A stretch of DNA of 47,508 bases from Nitrospira sp. UBA6493 (GCA_002435325.1 DJMJ01000012.1:1-47508); one strand, 5' to 3'; shown: positions 16,900-25,077, numbered from the stretch's first letter. Numbers and translations are program-made. The notes: a model not told the origin generated them from the letters alone.

Positions 16900-17706
16900 G
16901 TGGGGCACGCGATGACCGTGCTCCACGTCTCCGAACGCCGAGCGTGTCGGGCGATCGACCAGGTTCGGTCCGGCTATCGCTACCGGCCACGGCCAGACCT
17001 GAGTCAGAAGCGATTGCGCACGCGCATCATCGCGCTCGCCAAGGAATACGGGCGGTACGGCTACCGTACGGTGACGGATCTGTTGAGACGTGAGGGCTGG
17101 GACGTGGGAAAAGATTGCGTGTATACGATCTGGCGGCAGGAAGGCCTGCAAGTGCCTCAGAAGCAACCCAAGCGGGCCCGCCTCTGGCTGGCTACCGGCT
17201 CCTGCGTGCGCAAACGACCTGAGCGGCCCAACCATGTCTGGTCGTATGATTTCGTGGCGGACCGGACGCATGATGGCCGACCGTTTCGGATCTTGAATAT
17301 CCCAGATGAGTACACCCGCGAGTGCCTGGCCTCGGTGGTGGCCCGCCGGATCCGTTCGCAGGATGTGCTCTTGATCCTGGCCGAGCTGTTCGTGAGTCGC
17401 GGGATTCCGACACATATTCGGTCAGACAACGGGTCTGAGTTCATCGCGCGCAAGCTCAGACAGTGGCTGACGGCGCTGCAGGTGGCGCCGCTCTATATTG
17501 AGCCTGGATCACCGTGGGAGAACGGCTACTGCGAATCGTTTAACGGGAAGATGCGTGATCAGCTGCTCAACGGCGAGCTGTTCTACACGCTCAAAGAAGC
17601 CCAAATGATCATCGAACGTTGGCGGATCCACTACAACACGGTTCGTCCACACAGTAGTCTCGGGGGCCAACCACCCGCGCCCGAAACCATCCAGCTTGCG
17701 AGCTAA
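16867..17706 (+). CDS. IS3-family transposase OrfB (DDE/rve), made as OrfAB fusion
   Basis: The orfB frame lies -1 to orfA and reads KLLSPARRREAVGHAMTVLH after the shift site. An HTH_21 helix region (RACRAIDQVRSGYRYRPRPD) precedes the rve integrase core. The catalytic triad is visible as D in VWSYDFVADRTHDG, D in HIRSDNGSEF and E in NGYCESFNGKMRDQLL. The end reads TVRPHSSLGGQPPAPETI, typical for IS3 members. There is no strong independent start, so the active enzyme is probably the OrfAB fusion. An ATG at 16912 could give a shorter OrfB. The frame is intact. Confidence 0.88.
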   Translation, partial: KLLSPARRREAVGHAMTVLHVSERRACRAIDQVRSGYRYRPRPDLSQKRLRTRIIALAKEYGRYGYRTVTDLLRREGWDVGKDCVYTIWRQEGLQVPQKQPKRARLWLATGSCVRKRPERPNHVWSYDFVADRTHDGRPFRILNIPDEYTRECLASVVARRIRSQDVLLILAELFVSRGIPTHIRSDNGSEFIARKLRQWLTALQVAPLYIEPGSPWENGYCESFNGKMRDQLLNGELFYTLKEAQMIIERWRIHYNTVRPHSSLGGQPPAPETIQLAS

Positions 17707-17709
17707 TGG

Positions 17710-18507
17710 CTAACATGGTAGGTGGTACAAAAACTCCCGGCTGGTCACAGGCAGCGTCGGTTGCATACCTGCCGCAATGGCTACGACCATCGTTTCTCCG
17801 ATGGCGCGGGAGACGCCCAGCACATAGGCGGCGGCAATTCCAGAGAGCGCAGAGGGGAAGACCACTCGCAGAGCCGTTTGCATCTTGGTCGCCCCCAGGG
17901 CATAGGCCCCTTCCCGAAGATAGATCGGCACCGCGCGCATCGCGTCTTCGCTGACAGAACTGACGTAGGGGACAATCATGATGCCGATGACCAAACCGGC
18001 GCTGAGCATATTGAAGCCCGGGAGTTCTGGCCAGAGGGTTTGCAAAGTCGGCGTCACCACTAATAACGCAAAATACCCATAGACCACGGTGGGAACGGCG
18101 CTCAAGAGTTCCAAGGCTGGTTTGACGGTCTCGCGAACCCGGTGGGGCGCATATTCACTCAGGTAAATGGCCACCATGCTGCCGGCGGGAATTGCGATAA
18201 GCAGGGCGACTATCGTCGTCACCAACGTGCCGGACACCAGTGAGAGAATTCCGTAATGCGGTTCGGCAAAGAGAGGGGTCCATTGCCGATCCGTCAGGAA
18301 CTCAAGGAACGAGACTTGACGGAAGAAGGCAATGGACTCATATGCGAGCACCCCCACAATTCCTATCCTAATGACGACGGAGGTCAATGCGGCAAGGAGT
18401 AACAACAACTCTATGCCCTTCTCCTTGATGCCTCGAAAGCGAACCAAAGGGAGGCGCACCTCTTGTGCCTTATTAAACACGACGGATTTGGACAATTCAG
18501 CATCCAT
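17710..18507 (-). pseudogene. pstC: Phosphate ABC transporter permease PstC, C-terminus removed at IS junction
   Basis: The frame starts MDAELSKSVVFNKAQEVRLP at 18507, 11 bases after the pstS stop. It encodes membrane segments and the PstC/binding-protein-dependent permease signature: GTLVTTIVALLIAIPAGSMV, SAVPTVVYGYFALLVVTPTL and the EAA loop REGAYALGATKMQTALRVVF. At GMQPTLP (17748) the IS3 right end begins, and the last codons (VTSREFLYHLPC) are IS sequence. PstC proteins normally continue about 50-60 residues with one or two more membrane helices. pstA, pstB and phoU are absent from the window. The transporter encoded here is therefore probably dead unless a second copy exists. Confidence 0.85.
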
Positions 18508-18518
18508 GGAGAATCCGG

Positions 18519-19532
18519 TTACTGAATCGCTTCCCGCTTCAGGAGGTTTTCGATTTTTATGCCGATGGTCGTGACACCCTGAAAGGCGGTTCCCAGCTTC
18601 CCTTTCTGGAAATGCGAGAGAGCCAGGCTATAGACCTCCTTGGGAAGGGGCACATACTTGACTTGAGGGACCAAGGCCAGAGCCTGCGCCACATAAAACT
18701 CGACAAACCGCTTGACCTCCGGTTTGCCGGCCGCTTTCGAATTGACATAAATGAATAACGGGCGGGAGAGCGGCTGATAGGAACCGTTCTCGACGGTCTC
18801 TCTCGATGGGAGAATGGAGCCATGTCCCGCATCGACGGCAACGGATTTTAATCGTTTCTTGTTGGGCTCAAAGTAGGCGTAAGGGAGATATCCCAGGGCG
18901 TGCTTGTCGTTGGAGATGCCCTGTACGAGGGTGTTGTCATCTTCGCTCGCAGTATAGTCACCCCGGCTCGCCTTCGCATTTCCAACCACGGCTTCAGTGA
19001 AATAGTCGAAGGTGCCGGAATCTGAACCGGCTCCGAAGAGTTTCAACGGCGCATCCGGCCAGGTGGAGCGGATCTGGTTCCACTTGATGACACGACCCTG
19101 GGCCGAGGGCTCCCACATCTGCTTGAGTTCGGCAATAGTGACGGTGTCGATCCACGTGGCCTGCGGACTCACCGCGACGGTTAACGCGTCGAAGGCGATC
19201 GGTAATTCGTAGTATTGAATGTCATTGGCGCGGCAGGCGTCCATCTCGCTCACCGAAATAGGACGGGAGGCATCCTGCACGTCTGTTTCCCCGCGGCAGA
19301 ACTTCTTGAATCCCCCGCCTGTGCCTGAGATCCCCACTGTCACTCGGACCGCACCGCGCGTCTCTTTTTGAAATTCCTCGGCAACCGCCTCTGTGATCGG
19401 AAATACGGTGCTCGATCCGTCCATTTTTACGAGAGCCGGTTGGCTCGCCTGCGCAAAAGAAGTTCCTGCGGCGGTCACTGCTACACAACACCCGCTGACC
19501 ATGAGGATGGTCACGAAACGATCAATCATCAT
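18519..19532 (-). CDS. pstS: Phosphate ABC transporter substrate-binding protein PstS
   Basis: This 337-residue periplasmic protein has a signal peptide (MMIDRFVTILMVSGCCVAVT...FAQA) and the PstS fold: VKMDGSSTVFPITEAVAEEF, then VTVGISGTGGGFKKFCRGET and DVQDASRPIS. These segments hold the phosphate-binding Ser/Thr/Asp/Arg residues. GAGSDSGTFDYFTEAV is the second binding loop. It delivers phosphate to PstCAB in the inner membrane. The start has GGAGAA eight bases upstream. pstC follows directly on the same strand but is truncated. A PhoB-box-like direct repeat lies about 140 bases upstream (19670-19690). The protein itself shows no lesion. Confidence 0.93.
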   Translation of the reverse strand: MMIDRFVTILMVSGCCVAVTAAGTSFAQASQPALVKMDGSSTVFPITEAVAEEFQKETRGAVRVTVGISGTGGGFKKFCRGETDVQDASRPISVSEMDACRANDIQYYELPIAFDALTVAVSPQATWIDTVTIAELKQMWEPSAQGRVIKWNQIRSTWPDAPLKLFGAGSDSGTFDYFTEAVVGNAKASRGDYTASEDDNTLVQGISNDKHALGYLPYAYFEPNKKRLKSVAVDAGHGSILPSRETVENGSYQPLSRPLFIYVNSKAAGKPEVKRFVEFYVAQALALVPQVKYVPLPKEVYSLALSHFQKGKLGTAFQGVTTIGIKIENLLKREAIQ

Positions 19533-19667
19533 GCCGATCGTTCTCCTTCATGCAAACAAATTGCCGATGACTGTCTTCTAGCAGGACGATGGCTCCCTTG
19601 AGTGTGGGAATCTGTGCTGCCTCCATGGTTGATCAGTCTAGCCTAGGCGTATTAAGAATTCGTCATA

Positions 19668-19692
19668 GCGGTGTAACTAACGTGTTAACTTG
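19668..19692 (-). promoter_or_regulatory. Possible Pho-box-like direct repeat upstream of pstS
   Basis: On the - strand the sequence reads GTTAACACGTTAGTTACACC, in which (T/G)T(A/T)ACAC occurs twice with an 11-base period, the spacing of PhoB half-sites. The match to the enterobacterial consensus CTGTCAT is loose, and the regulator of this organism is unknown. Confidence 0.3.
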
Positions 19693-19713
19693 GCAGGAAA
19701 TGGACCGTTCGTA

Positions 19714-20397
19714 TTAGGGTGACGCCTGCGGCTTCTGCGATCTGCTATCCCGTCCCAATTGGATCAGGTCGATCACAATGACACGACCTTGATCAATGTA
19801 GGGCCATGGCCACCGCTCGTCTTCCGGCACGATGGAAGTCGCCGGAACATACGTAGCCCGGAAACCCGTTCGACTGATGGGGAGAAGCGGGTTGTCCATC
19901 GGATCGATTTCAGACATGAGTCCCTCGCGCATCCCCTCTGACGGCAACGTGCGGGCATTAGCCAGAATCAGGTACAGGTGGTTGCCGTGGACAAAGAGAC
20001 CGCCGGAGGTGATCGCCAGCCCCACGGATGGCGTGGAGACTCGGCGATAAAACATCACCATCTCGTCCGGCTTGGCTTCGGCCAATGCGCGGCTCATATG
20101 GGGAGCCAGGGTATGTTGTTCCTCCTTGGAGAATGCGGCTGTCAGTGAGGCCTCTCCTGCTAGGATGGCCGGGAGGAACGACTTGCGCGACTGAATGCGC
20201 ACTCCCTCAAGAACTTGTTGAATCAATTCCTGGCTGATCCGTGCTGGATGACTATGACCTGGGCCAGCCTTGCTGTCCTGATGGATGGTGATGGCTGTTG
20301 CGTGGTCATGATAGATCGCCCGGGGCGGTGGAGCCGTGGCACACCCGACCATGACCGAAACGGCGAGGCTAGCCGCGCATGTGATCCAGGCTTGCAT
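19714..20397 (-). CDS. Putative outer-membrane lipoprotein of unknown function
   Basis: The 227-residue protein starts at 20397 (AGAAGGAGAGAAC before ATG), giving MQAWITCAASLAVSVMVGCA, a lipoprotein signal with Cys19 at the lipobox VMVGC. A longer frame from 20436 lacks the ribosome site. The mature protein has a His-rich N-terminal stretch (HDHATAITIHQDSKAGPGHS) and a mixed alpha/beta body ending EDERWPWPYIDQGRVIVIDL. I do not recognise the family. It sits between pstS and a second phosphate-binding protein on the same strand, so a role in phosphate acquisition or porin support is possible, an inference from position. Confidence 0.7.
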   Translation of the reverse strand: MQAWITCAASLAVSVMVGCATAPPPRAIYHDHATAITIHQDSKAGPGHSHPARISQELIQQVLEGVRIQSRKSFLPAILAGEASLTAAFSKEEQHTLAPHMSRALAEAKPDEMVMFYRRVSTPSVGLAITSGGLFVHGNHLYLILANARTLPSEGMREGLMSEIDPMDNPLLPISRTGFRATYVPATSIVPEDERWPWPYIDQGRVIVIDLIQLGRDSRSQKPQASP

Positions 20398-20477
20398 GTT
20401 CTCTCCTTCTGTGGCGTGAAACGATGCCCGCTGCACTCCGTGCAGCGGGAATACGGTAGCAGATCGGGAAGGCGGTG

Positions 20478-21605
20478 TCAGCGTGCGTTAAGTTGTGCGG
20501 TCAACAGACTGTGTTCAAGAAGTTCACGATTCTTGGCAATCTGTGCGGCATTCAGTGGATAGAAATTGGCCCGAGCCACGGTTTCCTGTCCTTGACGACT
20601 GTTCACAAATTTCAGAAATTCCTTCACTGCCGGATCGAGCTTTCCGTCCGGATTCTTGTTCACATAGAGATATAGCGGTCTCGCTAACGGGTATTGACCG
20701 GTCGAAACCGTTTCAACGCTGGGAACGATGGCTTGCCCGCCCGATTCCGCTATGAGCGGGACGATGCGGACCAACGAGCTGTGGAATCCCACGCCGGCAT
20801 AGCCGACCGCGAGGGAATCCTGCGCGATGGCGAGGATTTCCGAAGCCGATCCCGGTTGCTCTTGGATGTCGTCGCTCAGTTCTCCATCGAGCAAGGCGAC
20901 CTGTTTGAAGAACTCGCGAGTTCCCGACTGCTTGTTTCGGCCATACAGATGGATGGGTTGTGATTCCCATCCAGCCTTCAGCCCGACCTGCCCCCATGTC
21001 GTTACAGATCCGGTGCGGCTTCGCTTGAATGTGGAACTGAACATGGCATCAACCTGTTCGAGCGTGAGCTGGGTAATGGGGTTATCCTTGTGCACGTAGA
21101 TTGCGACGGCATCCATGGCAATGGGAATGCCGATTGGCTCATAGCCATGGTGGCTGGCAAACCCTTTCTTTTCTTGATCGGTGAGCGGCCGAGAAGAAGC
21201 TAACAGGTCTGTGCTGCTGGCACCCTCGGTCACCTTTCCCCTCGCCTTGTCTCCCCGGCGTTGATAGGAGAGTCCGAGCATGAATTCACGGATAGATTGA
21301 CTGGAGCCCAGCCCTTCCACCCCGAACCGGGTCTTCGGATGAAAGGTGGTAAAGGCCGCTGCGAGCTTTGTGACGAGGGGCTGCATCGTATCCGATCCGG
21401 AAATCGTCACCCGGCCGCTTACAACGTGATCTGCCTGGTACTGTTCTGATGGAGATTCTTCGGTCGATTGTGCCAAGGCATTCGCCTGTTCGGCTGCGGC
21501 GGCTCCTTCCCACAGGCACCATGAGGCGATAGCCAGCATCAGGGCAAGGCATGGTCTGGTACGGGAGGCCGGCAGCGGCGGTTGTCTCTTGTAAGTTATC
21601 GTCAT
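20478..21605 (-). CDS. PstS-like phosphate-binding protein (second copy, divergent)
   Basis: This 375-residue protein belongs to the PBP-like/PstS superfamily. It has a signal peptide (residues about 1-38, cleavage near AAAAEQA) and a linker, then GRVTISGSDTMQPLVTKLAA, FGVEGLGSSQSIREFMLGL, STDLLASSRPLTDQEKKGF and GRNKQSGTREFFKQVALLDG. These correspond to the ligand loops of PstS-type proteins. It is clearly diverged from the neighbouring pstS. Such proteins bind phosphate with high affinity or act in the periplasm with porins. The start has AGGAGAGAG upstream. It is flanked by a lipoprotein gene and an OprP-type porin gene on the same strand, and the three probably form one operon transcribed from above 23147. 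Confidence 0.88.
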   Translation of the reverse strand: MTITYKRQPPLPASRTRPCLALMLAIASWCLWEGAAAAEQANALAQSTEESPSEQYQADHVVSGRVTISGSDTMQPLVTKLAAAFTTFHPKTRFGVEGLGSSQSIREFMLGLSYQRRGDKARGKVTEGASSTDLLASSRPLTDQEKKGFASHHGYEPIGIPIAMDAVAIYVHKDNPITQLTLEQVDAMFSSTFKRSRTGSVTTWGQVGLKAGWESQPIHLYGRNKQSGTREFFKQVALLDGELSDDIQEQPGSASEILAIAQDSLAVGYAGVGFHSSLVRIVPLIAESGGQAIVPSVETVSTGQYPLARPLYLYVNKNPDGKLDPAVKEFLKFVNSRQGQETVARANFYPLNAAQIAKNRELLEHSLLTAQLNAR

Positions 21606-21635
21606 GCTCTCTCTCCTGTGTATGTCGTCAGTCTA

Positions 21636-23147
21636 TCAATTAAAGAACCACTGGGCTTGGACGCGGAATAAACTGCCATCAAAGTCATTCTGTGCCTGAT
21701 TGCGCACCAGTGTCTCGTTGAGGCCATCTTTCAACATGAGTTCGGCCACATATCGCCAGTGGGTATCCGGCTCCCAGACCAGTCCGAAGTTCCAGGTGCG
21801 CGATTGTCCGTCCGGCGCGCCGTTGATCGATTTGATTCCGCCGTAATATTCACCATAGCGGATGTAAGGCGTCAACATGCCTACATCAGAGTAGGCCCAG
21901 GTATAGTAGCCTTGCACGTAGCCGCCGATCAGAGCCGATTCGCCAATCGTATTGGTCAGCGCATTTCGCTTCGCATTGCGGCCGATCGTACCCTCGGCAA
22001 GCAGACCCCAGGGTTGCGGCGGCGTCCAGATATAGGCGGTGAGTCGTTCATCATTGATGTCGCACCCGTTGTCTTTGTTCAGCTCATAGGGGCATTTCGC
22101 CGCAGAAGACGTACTCGTGGGGGATCCGACACCGCTGACTGAATAGACTCCACGAAAGGCCATCACACCGGTCTCCAGGAGCCGGCCGTTTGGTAATTCA
22201 AAGGGATAGGCCAATCGTACACCGACATGTTTATTGCCACCCGCTTCAGCCTTATTGCGGCCTTGTCCGTTGTAGACCATGACGCCGAAGACCCCATAGT
22301 CGCCCGGGCCATTATGATAGGCGGCCAATTGAGCAAACCGTTCCTGCGCGACTTTGGGGGTCCAGTAATAGGCGATGCCAAGGTCTCGTTCTCCTGGCGC
22401 GCCGCTTTGGACCGACTCGTGGCGGTCAAGCTCCTGCCGATTGGTGCTGGAGCGGTAGGTGTCGAAGGAGTTTGGCGCTCGATGCAGGCCGAACCGGAGG
22501 CGGTGCATCTTGTCCGTTGTCAGGTAGTAGTCGGCATAGGCGTCGATAATTTCCTTGTTGTACATATTCTGGTTTGATGTGTCGCCTTCAAATGCTCCTT
22601 GAAGGAAGAAGGCGAGCCGTTCGGAAATCTGCCCCTGGAACACGAGACGAATGCGCCGGGCATAGAACTCACGCGGGTGGTGGGTGGCGGTGCTGTCTCC
22701 CAGAGGAATGCTGAATTTGCTGTCGCTGGGACCCGCGGAATACCGGAATTGGGTGTAGCCGTTGATCCGGATGCGTTCATACCAACGAGGATTCCCCGCC
22801 ATCTGCATCTCCGCCGTTTGCTCAAAGACGCGCCGCTCTTCTTCAGCCTTCAATCGAATCCAGTCGTCCTGTGTGATGACACCCTTTTCAAGCAGCAAAC
22901 TTTCTAGGCTGGTGCTTTCGATGGAAACGCGTTGACCGGAGCCCACACGCCCGCCCGTATCGGCAACTGGAGTGGCCGTGGCGCCAGCCTGCGGACCGGC
23001 AGTTTCAGGATCTGCCGCTCGTGCGTTCGGTGTACTGCTCATGACCAAGAGAAGAGCCAGAGGCGCGATCGACACAAGATGTACCATCGTGCCTACGCGC
23101 CCATCAGTTCCGTCCTTCGGTTGTTGCGGTGATCGCCAGATCTGCAC
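21636..23147 (-). CDS. Phosphate-selective porin of the OprP/OprO family
   Basis: The 503-residue outer-membrane protein begins at GTG 23147 with a strong AAAGGAGGG ribosome site; an internal ATG at 23087 (MVHLVSIAPLALLLVMSSTP) would start directly at the signal sequence but has a poor site. After the signal comes a short helix and coiled segment (SLESLLLEKGVITQDDWIRL). A beta-barrel then follows, with porin P/O features such as REFYARRIRLVFQGQISERL, LRFGLHRAPNSFD and FGLVWEPDTHWRYVAELML. It ends VQAQWFFN with the terminal aromatic typical of outer-membrane proteins. OprP-type porins pass phosphate or polyphosphate across the outer membrane. Two inverted repeats lie upstream (23184-23210 and 23236-23255). 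Confidence 0.88.
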   Translation of the reverse strand: MQIWRSPQQPKDGTDGRVGTMVHLVSIAPLALLLVMSSTPNARAADPETAGPQAGATATPVADTGGRVGSGQRVSIESTSLESLLLEKGVITQDDWIRLKAEEERRVFEQTAEMQMAGNPRWYERIRINGYTQFRYSAGPSDSKFSIPLGDSTATHHPREFYARRIRLVFQGQISERLAFFLQGAFEGDTSNQNMYNKEIIDAYADYYLTTDKMHRLRFGLHRAPNSFDTYRSSTNRQELDRHESVQSGAPGERDLGIAYYWTPKVAQERFAQLAAYHNGPGDYGVFGVMVYNGQGRNKAEAGGNKHVGVRLAYPFELPNGRLLETGVMAFRGVYSVSGVGSPTSTSSAAKCPYELNKDNGCDINDERLTAYIWTPPQPWGLLAEGTIGRNAKRNALTNTIGESALIGGYVQGYYTWAYSDVGMLTPYIRYGEYYGGIKSINGAPDGQSRTWNFGLVWEPDTHWRYVAELMLKDGLNETLVRNQAQNDFDGSLFRVQAQWFFN

Positions 23148-23183
23148 GCTTCGCCCTCCTTTGTTTGTTGTGGCTATTGTAGG

Positions 23184-23210
23184 CCATTGTGAGCTCGTCT
23201 CACAGATGGC
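23184..23210. repeat. Inverted repeat upstream of the porin gene
   Basis: CCATTGTGAG and CTCACAGATGG face each other across CTCGT, giving about 10 of 11 pairs. It lies 37-63 bases before the GTG start of the porin and could be an operator or a hairpin in the leader RNA. Confidence 0.45.
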
Positions 23211-23235
23211 ACTATCGATGATGTGTATGAAGAAG

Positions 23236-23255
23236 CCGTAACATCGATGTTACGG
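23236..23255. promoter_or_regulatory. Perfect 20-base palindrome, candidate operator for the porin operon
   Basis: CCGTAACATC followed by its exact reverse complement GATGTTACGG forms an uninterrupted 20-base palindrome about 90 bases upstream of the porin start. A site of this symmetry suggests a dimeric regulator. The half-site CGTAACA resembles a Pho half-site only loosely. Confidence 0.5.
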
Positions 23256-23493
23256 GATTGTAAATTTTGTATGGGTGCCGCGTAACAGCAAGGGGCGGTT
23301 GCCAAGATAGGCCGATCGGCTTCTCTGCTAATTCAGTATGATGGATAAATTCAGGCTACTTGGCGCTGATGGGAAAGTTGCTACCGGTCATGTTCAGGAC
23401 ACCTCTGGAAGGTTGCAGGTCTTGTCAAATAGCGGTCATCGCATGGCAACAGGAGCATGGATTGGGGCGAAGAGGGGTGGAGAAAGAACGGGG

Positions 23494-24477
23494 CTACAAT
23501 ATGCGCAGATACAACACGGTACTATCGCCCTTGCTTGAATCGCGTCGTAGGGCCACCCAGGCCGTTTTGGTCACATCGTTGACCGTTATCGAGAGACGGC
23601 CGGAGAAGAACTCACTTTTGATGTCATATCCGTTTGGCGAGGCGCGTAACTTTGCACCGATTTCTTGAAAGCTGCCGATGCGGTCGAGATCTTCTTTTTT
23701 CTTATAGGGACGGCCTTGAACGATTTCTGTTGCCATGGATTGCGAGATTCCCGGATCCAGCGATTGGATGACTAGCTGGTCGGCCGTATTGAGGTTGACC
23801 AACGCGCCGCCTTCCTGTGGAAACACGGTGGCATAGCGAGAAAGCCGGTCGATGATGTCTTGGGTAAAACCTTTGACAAGGCGAAGATCGTTGAGGCTGG
23901 CAAGTGGCGTATTGGCAGCGCGGTAGGGAGGGCGTTGCGACTGGTAATAGAGGCTTTCCGCCCCGGCTGGTTCAGCCGTCTCATCTTGATCGACCCAATC
24001 GACCAGTGCATCGACCAGATCCTGATTGAGTTGCAGCAACTCGAACAACCGTTTGAATCGCTGAATCCGAGCCTTCCGCTGGAGCTCGTCGCCGGCATTT
24101 GCCGCCAAGTCGTTGAGGTTGAGCTTGCCGCGTTCGTCTTCGATTTGGGCGCTCAATAATCCATCCCCGATGGCATAGTTCTTAATCGGCATGGCCCAGA
24201 GGTCGGTGAGGGCATCGTAGGCTTCACCCGCCAGCTTGTCTTTGAGAAAGTCTTGCTGCAAAACGGCGCGGGCAGCCTGCACAGCCGCGCGCGTGAGTGT
24301 CCTGGCTTTAAAGTTATCACGGAAGGCGGCGGCATCGCGGTATTCTCGCCGAGCCTCTGCATCGAATTCGAGAATGAGTGCGGTGAGGAGCGTGAGGATA
24401 AGGAGTGCGAGGAGGAGGGCAACGCCCCGTTCATTACCATACTGTTTCGCTGAGCGCAGGCCGGATTGCATCAACAT
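23494..24477 (-). CDS. gspK: Type II secretion minor pseudopilin GspK
   Basis: The 327-residue protein has the short basic leader and hydrophobic N-terminal helix of minor pseudopilins (ERGVALLLALLILTLLTALI LEF in two parts), followed by the large GspK periplasmic domain: QIEDERGKLNLNDLA, LVDALVDWVDQDETAEPAGA and YYQSQRPPYRAANTPLAS. It ends with a saposin/HhH-like segment, LNTADQLVIQSLDPGI. GspK caps the pseudopilus together with GspI and GspJ. Here it is the last gene of the cluster, 51 bases after gspM, rather than following gspJ as in the usual order. It is intact and of usual length. The prepilin peptidase GspO that would process the leader is not in the window. Confidence 0.9.
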   Translation of the reverse strand: MLMQSGLRSAKQYGNERGVALLLALLILTLLTALILEFDAEARREYRDAAAFRDNFKARTLTRAAVQAARAVLQQDFLKDKLAGEAYDALTDLWAMPIKNYAIGDGLLSAQIEDERGKLNLNDLAANAGDELQRKARIQRFKRLFELLQLNQDLVDALVDWVDQDETAEPAGAESLYYQSQRPPYRAANTPLASLNDLRLVKGFTQDIIDRLSRYATVFPQEGGALVNLNTADQLVIQSLDPGISQSMATEIVQGRPYKKKEDLDRIGSFQEIGAKLRASPNGYDIKSEFFSGRLSITVNDVTKTAWVALRRDSSKGDSTVLYLRIL

Positions 24478-24528
24478 TCACCAGAAAATGAACCGAGGGA
24501 TCGCAGGGGGCACCGAATCGGACCTGCC

Positions 24529-25077
24529 TCATCCTTTTACGTAGCTGAGGACGCGAATCGTAGCATCCAGATTGATGGGATTATCAAATTTCGGGCGCAC
24601 CTGGAAATGGCGCACGTGCAGATCGTATGGAGCCTGCTCAATCTCCCTGAGCAAGGTTAAGAGTTCCGGTAGTTGGACGCCTTCAAGACGCAAGTCTACA
24701 GCTGTTTCCTGATAGCCTTGAGGTAGCGTTTGCTCCTGCGGCTGCATGCCGGCAATGCGGTCCCGGATATGCGCCGTCGTTGCTGCGTCTTCCAAGAAGG
24801 CCAGTAGAGAGAATCCGCTATCGGCCGCCGGCATCCGGCTCTCACTGTTGGCAAGGCGGGCCTGTTTCAAGGCGTATTCTTGTGCCAGCATCGCTAGTTC
24901 ACCGCTCTCTTTGTGCTTTTTGGCGGCTTGGCGATTTAATCGATCCAGTGTTGAGAGGAGAGGATCGACGGCTAAAACGAAGAGCAGACTTATGACAGTG
25001 ATGGCGCCTCCGATCATGAGCAGGGTTCGCTCCCGAGGGGCCAGTTGCTTCCAGCGTTCGCGAAGTTGCGGCGTCAT
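24529..25077 (-). CDS. gspM: Type II secretion inner-membrane platform protein GspM
   Basis: This 182-residue protein has a short cytoplasmic N-terminus (LRERWKQLAPRERTLLMIGG), one membrane helix (AITVISLLFVLAVDPLLSTL), a coiled-coil segment (LNRQAAKKHKESGELAMLAQ) and a ferredoxin-like periplasmic domain (VDLRLEGVQLPELLTLLREI, then YDLHVRHFQVRP). This is the GspM plan. GspM binds GspL and stabilises the GspE-GspL assembly. The start overlaps the gspL stop by four bases (ATGA), so the pair is translationally coupled. The last gene gspK follows after 51 bases. Confidence 0.88.
   Translation of the reverse strand: MTPQLRERWKQLAPRERTLLMIGGAITVISLLFVLAVDPLLSTLDRLNRQAAKKHKESGELAMLAQEYALKQARLANSESRMPAADSGFSLLAFLEDAATTAHIRDRIAGMQPQEQTLPQGYQETAVDLRLEGVQLPELLTLLREIEQAPYDLHVRHFQVRPKFDNPINLDATIRVLSYVKG

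Larger units (their letters stand above)
16529..17747 (+). mobile_element. IS3-family insertion sequence (IS407-like group), complete
   Basis: The 1219-bp element has imperfect terminal inverted repeats of about 26 bases. The left end reads TGACCTGCCCGGGCAAATTT and the right end, on the opposite strand, TGACCAGCCGGGAGTTTTTG, both starting TGACC. It carries two overlapping frames, orfA (HTH) and orfB (DDE transposase), joined by a probable -1 frameshift. Both frames are intact, so it may be active. Adjacent 3-4 bases on the two sides (GTGC left, CAGG right) do not form a target duplication, and the flanking genes differ. That points to recombination between copies or an adjacent deletion after insertion. 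Confidence 0.88.
23148..23493. other. Intergenic region between the porin operon and the gspK end
   Basis: About 345 bases hold the two inverted repeats above and presumably the porin promoter. The remainder (23260-23490) shows no gene of convincing character and no clear terminator for the secretion cluster, which ends at 23494. Confidence 0.5.

Noticed and set aside
17751..17757. GCAGCGT on the right of the IS3 element matching GCAGCGT left of it (16520-16526) as a target duplication
   Set aside because: The copies are not adjacent to the IS ends at equal distance and the interrupted genes differ, so it is probably coincidence.
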